Below are positions 62,203-64,000 of a stretch of DNA of 64,000 bases, one piece after another. Source of the DNA: Lachnospiraceae bacterium (GTDB lineage: Bacteria > Bacillota > Clostridia > Lachnospirales > Lachnospiraceae). Both the position numbers and the translations under genes were made by a program. The number at the start of each line of letters is the position of its first letter. Within the stretch, counting starts at the first letter, position 1. The notes under the pieces were generated by a model, which was not told the DNA's origin, ran no database searches, and was given only the letters and a program-made list of their open reading frames with translations. The stretch covers positions 310,001-374,000 of the forward strand of contig JAKSHY010000001.1 of NCBI GenBank assembly GCA_024399135.1. Direction: 5' to 3'.

Positions 62203-64000
62203 TTACTCCACATTCTTTAACGCTTCACTCTTCTCTATTCTTCCAATCTTAAAAATCATAAACGCCGCAACAATAGCAAAGCAGGCAATTCCAATGGCAA
62301 ATGTATAAATATAACAATTATTAGATACAATAAAAGGTAGATAGCCCGATACCTCTTTATATAAATAGTTCTCAAATATAAATCTTAATATTCCATCTGT
62401 AAGCGGCATAGTTAACAGTAAGGAAGCGATTACTACAATGCCTGTCATAACCAAGTAAAGCCCTGCAATCTCTCCATTTCGAAAGCCTAGAATTTTGGTC
62501 ATCGCGATGGACTGTGTATTTTTTTCAATAATCTGCTTTGTCATAAGATACATTAATAACGCCAGCATAATAGCTCCAAAGAACTTGAACAGACTCATAA
62601 ATTCACCCATTGAATTTAGCATCTGATCAGATACCTTTGTAAGATCACTTTCTGTAATGACTGCAGCAATATCCTTCGAATCAATATCTGTAATTTTCCG
62701 ATTACTGAAATAACCTGTAAAATAATCCTCTTTCTCGCCAAAGGTTTGTCTGTATTCATCTATATTCATAAATACAGTTAATGCCGCACTATATGCGTAG
62801 GTTCCACCTACAATAAATTCATATTCCTTATCATTATATGGATTTTTCAGTGTAATCCTATCGCCATTTTTAAGCTTATATTTCTTGGCTACACCTTCTG
62901 AAATAAGCACCTCTCCGGTCGGAATTTCTTTTGTAATATAGGCAGAATTATCTTCTATTCCATAGATACTCACATCATCCTTAAGAAAACCTTCCATTTC
63001 CATTTCAAGAGATGTGATACAGTATTTTTCTACTCCTTCACATTCTGTTTCATTCTGTTCCATAAGCACATATTGATAATCGCAAATTTTCTCCTCTACA
63101 ATCAAATCTGCATAATCACTAAGTAATGGTCCAAACATAAATCCAAATACTGCTATGACTGATCCACAGAAAATGCCAAATATCATAACTGCATAAGCAG
63201 ATACATTTTGGAAAAGAATTCGAAGTCTGAATCTGGAAATAAAAGCTATCTTTTTATTCAACAGAACCGCTCTTCTCTTTTTCTTCTTCGAAAGATCTCT
63301 TCTAAGAAACTTAATTGGACTAAGTTTAAGCTTCGATATAATCATATAAAGATTAATGACTGCCATAAGAATAAGCGGAATCACAGTTGTTATGATAAAT
63401 GCTTCACAGTTAAAGATAGATTCATAAGTTGCCAGGGAAAAACTATTATAGAATACCCCCTTCATCATATTTACGAACACTGTATATCCAAGTACATTTC
63501 CAATAATTGCTGCAATTACAGAAATAAGCAATGGCATGAATAGAAAATGTCTTACCATCTCTGCCTTGGTATAACCTGAAGCTCTAAGCGTACCTATTAC
63601 ACCAGCTTCCTTTTGAATGGTTGACGATGCATTTACCGCAAATACGAAAGCTAATATAACAACTACAATGTAGTCAAACACAATAAACATAGGCTTATCG
63701 CTTGACATGTCGTCCATGCAGTATGTAACAGATTTATTTTGATATTTTGGAAGCAGATTATCTACCTGTAACAGTTTATTTTCATCAAATTCATACTCCG
63801 ATAATTCTTCCAATTCATCTATAATCCCTGTTAGTTTTGTCACATCTGCCAATCCGGTTGCATCTAATTTTGAAATTACATCACGTAACGGATTTAAATT
63901 CATATCCATTTCATTATCATATTTTGCATCTTCATCCAAGCTAATTACTGGTGCCTCTCCCGACAAACTCATGCTGTCTATTTCATCTTTCAAGTTCTCA
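62203..64000 (-). CDS. FtsX-like ABC transporter permease, N-terminus outside the window
   Basis: The frame is open to the window edge, so the real start lies beyond 64000; about 599 residues are seen. It has two FtsX permease blocks: four helices around IVFDYIVVVILAFVFAVNASST...VIGTLRASGYTKAEMV...LPLLIS, and a second set after about 430 (FKFFGAIMLALLMYLMTKQII...SIAMTKILGFRNGEIAGLYLV). Between them is a long extracytoplasmic region. Such permeases with two FtsX domains export or extract peptides, lipids or antibiotics with a separate ATPase, which is not in view. Confidence 0.88.
   Translation of the reverse strand, partial: ENLKDEIDSMSLSGEAPVISLDEDAKYDNEMDMNLNPLRDVISKLDATGLADVTKLTGIIDELEELSEYEFDENKLLQVDNLLPKYQNKSVTYCMDDMSSDKPMFIVFDYIVVVILAFVFAVNASSTIQKEAGVIGTLRASGYTKAEMVRHFLFMPLLISVIAAIIGNVLGYTVFVNMMKGVFYNSFSLATYESIFNCEAFIITTVIPLILMAVINLYMIISKLKLSPIKFLRRDLSKKKKRRAVLLNKKIAFISRFRLRILFQNVSAYAVMIFGIFCGSVIAVFGFMFGPLLSDYADLIVEEKICDYQYVLMEQNETECEGVEKYCITSLEMEMEGFLKDDVSIYGIEDNSAYITKEIPTGEVLISEGVAKKYKLKNGDRITLKNPYNDKEYEFIVGGTYAYSAALTVFMNIDEYRQTFGEKEDYFTGYFSNRKITDIDSKDIAAVITESDLTKVSDQMLNSMGEFMSLFKFFGAIMLALLMYLMTKQIIEKNTQSIAMTKILGFRNGEIAGLYLVMTGIVVIASLLLTMPLTDGILRFIFENYLYKEVSGYLPFIVSNNCYIYTFAIGIACFAIVAAFMIFKIGRIEKSEALKNVE

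Noticed and set aside
1..64000. tRNA or rRNA genes
   Set aside because: I saw no cloverleaf-like stretch or conserved rRNA segment on either strand while reading; a tRNAscan/Infernal run would settle it.

Overview
The window is low-G+C DNA (roughly one third G+C by eye) from an anaerobic Firmicute, most likely a Lachnospiraceae member of the Butyrivibrio/Pseudobutyrivibrio/Lachnobacterium type. This rests on family content and gene order (yicC-gmk-rpoZ, rimO-pgsA, recA-recX, rny, RqcH, TraX-like, PFL/UPF0210 with an ACT protein, MntP, LytTR-LiaF, many HD-GYP proteins). It is an inference, since no rRNA or tRNA gene is visible. Nearly all genes are on the minus strand.

Region 1-7.4 kb: a partner-switching cassette (SpoIIE-type phosphatase, anti-sigma kinase, STAS antagonist) runs into a degenerate EAL-HDOD protein cut by the window edge. 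Upstream of it lie rny, recX and recA; recA has two LexA-type boxes on its promoter. Region 7.6-13.4 kb: a housekeeping run yicC-gmk-rpoZ-rimO-pgsA ending in a hybrid histidine kinase. Region 13.6-24.7 kb: RqcH (plus strand), TraX-like, a MurJ/SpoVB-type flippase, DegV, FolE, a DUF218 protein, and a phospholipid block (flippase/LPG-synthase-like, PssA, Psd), then an SPFH protein. Region 24.9-38.7 kb: LytTR-LiaF pair, UPF0210 + ACT, a three-gene phosphorelay (XRE-pseudoDHp-REC, SBP-SBP hybrid kinase, HPt), MntP, a membrane-anchored Rad50-like ATPase with its nuclease partner, and an HD-GYP protein.

Region 38.7-48.8 kb is accessory and repeat-rich: a tandem repeat over the start of the HD-GYP gene, a six-copy 52-bp hairpin array, an unlisted 58-residue peptide gene followed by palindromic repeats, an XRE regulator, a MATE remnant, a GH13 glycosidase, dapF, a two-gene HipA-like kinase module with a perfect operator-like inverted repeat on its promoter, two HAD phosphatases, a glycosyltransferase remnant, and an Rpn-type nuclease operon with paired inverted repeats at its promoter.

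Region 48.8-64 kb: a lipoprotein, two more HD-GYP proteins, a methyltransferase, a MarR-controlled aldo/keto reductase plus carboxymuconolactone-decarboxylase/cupin operon with two operators, then four alpha/beta hydrolases in two interleaved paralogous pairs (one of them conspicuously G+C-rich), a GNAT, a membrane protein with a decayed second copy, and a truncated FtsX-type permease at the edge.

Best candidates for something not well described: the XRE-pseudoDHp-REC protein with its kinase (31.6-32.5 kb), the HTH-HipA-like kinase and partner (43.5-45.3 kb), the Rpn nuclease/HTH operon (47.4-48.8 kb), and the 52-bp hairpin array beside the 58-residue peptide (39.3-40.2 kb).
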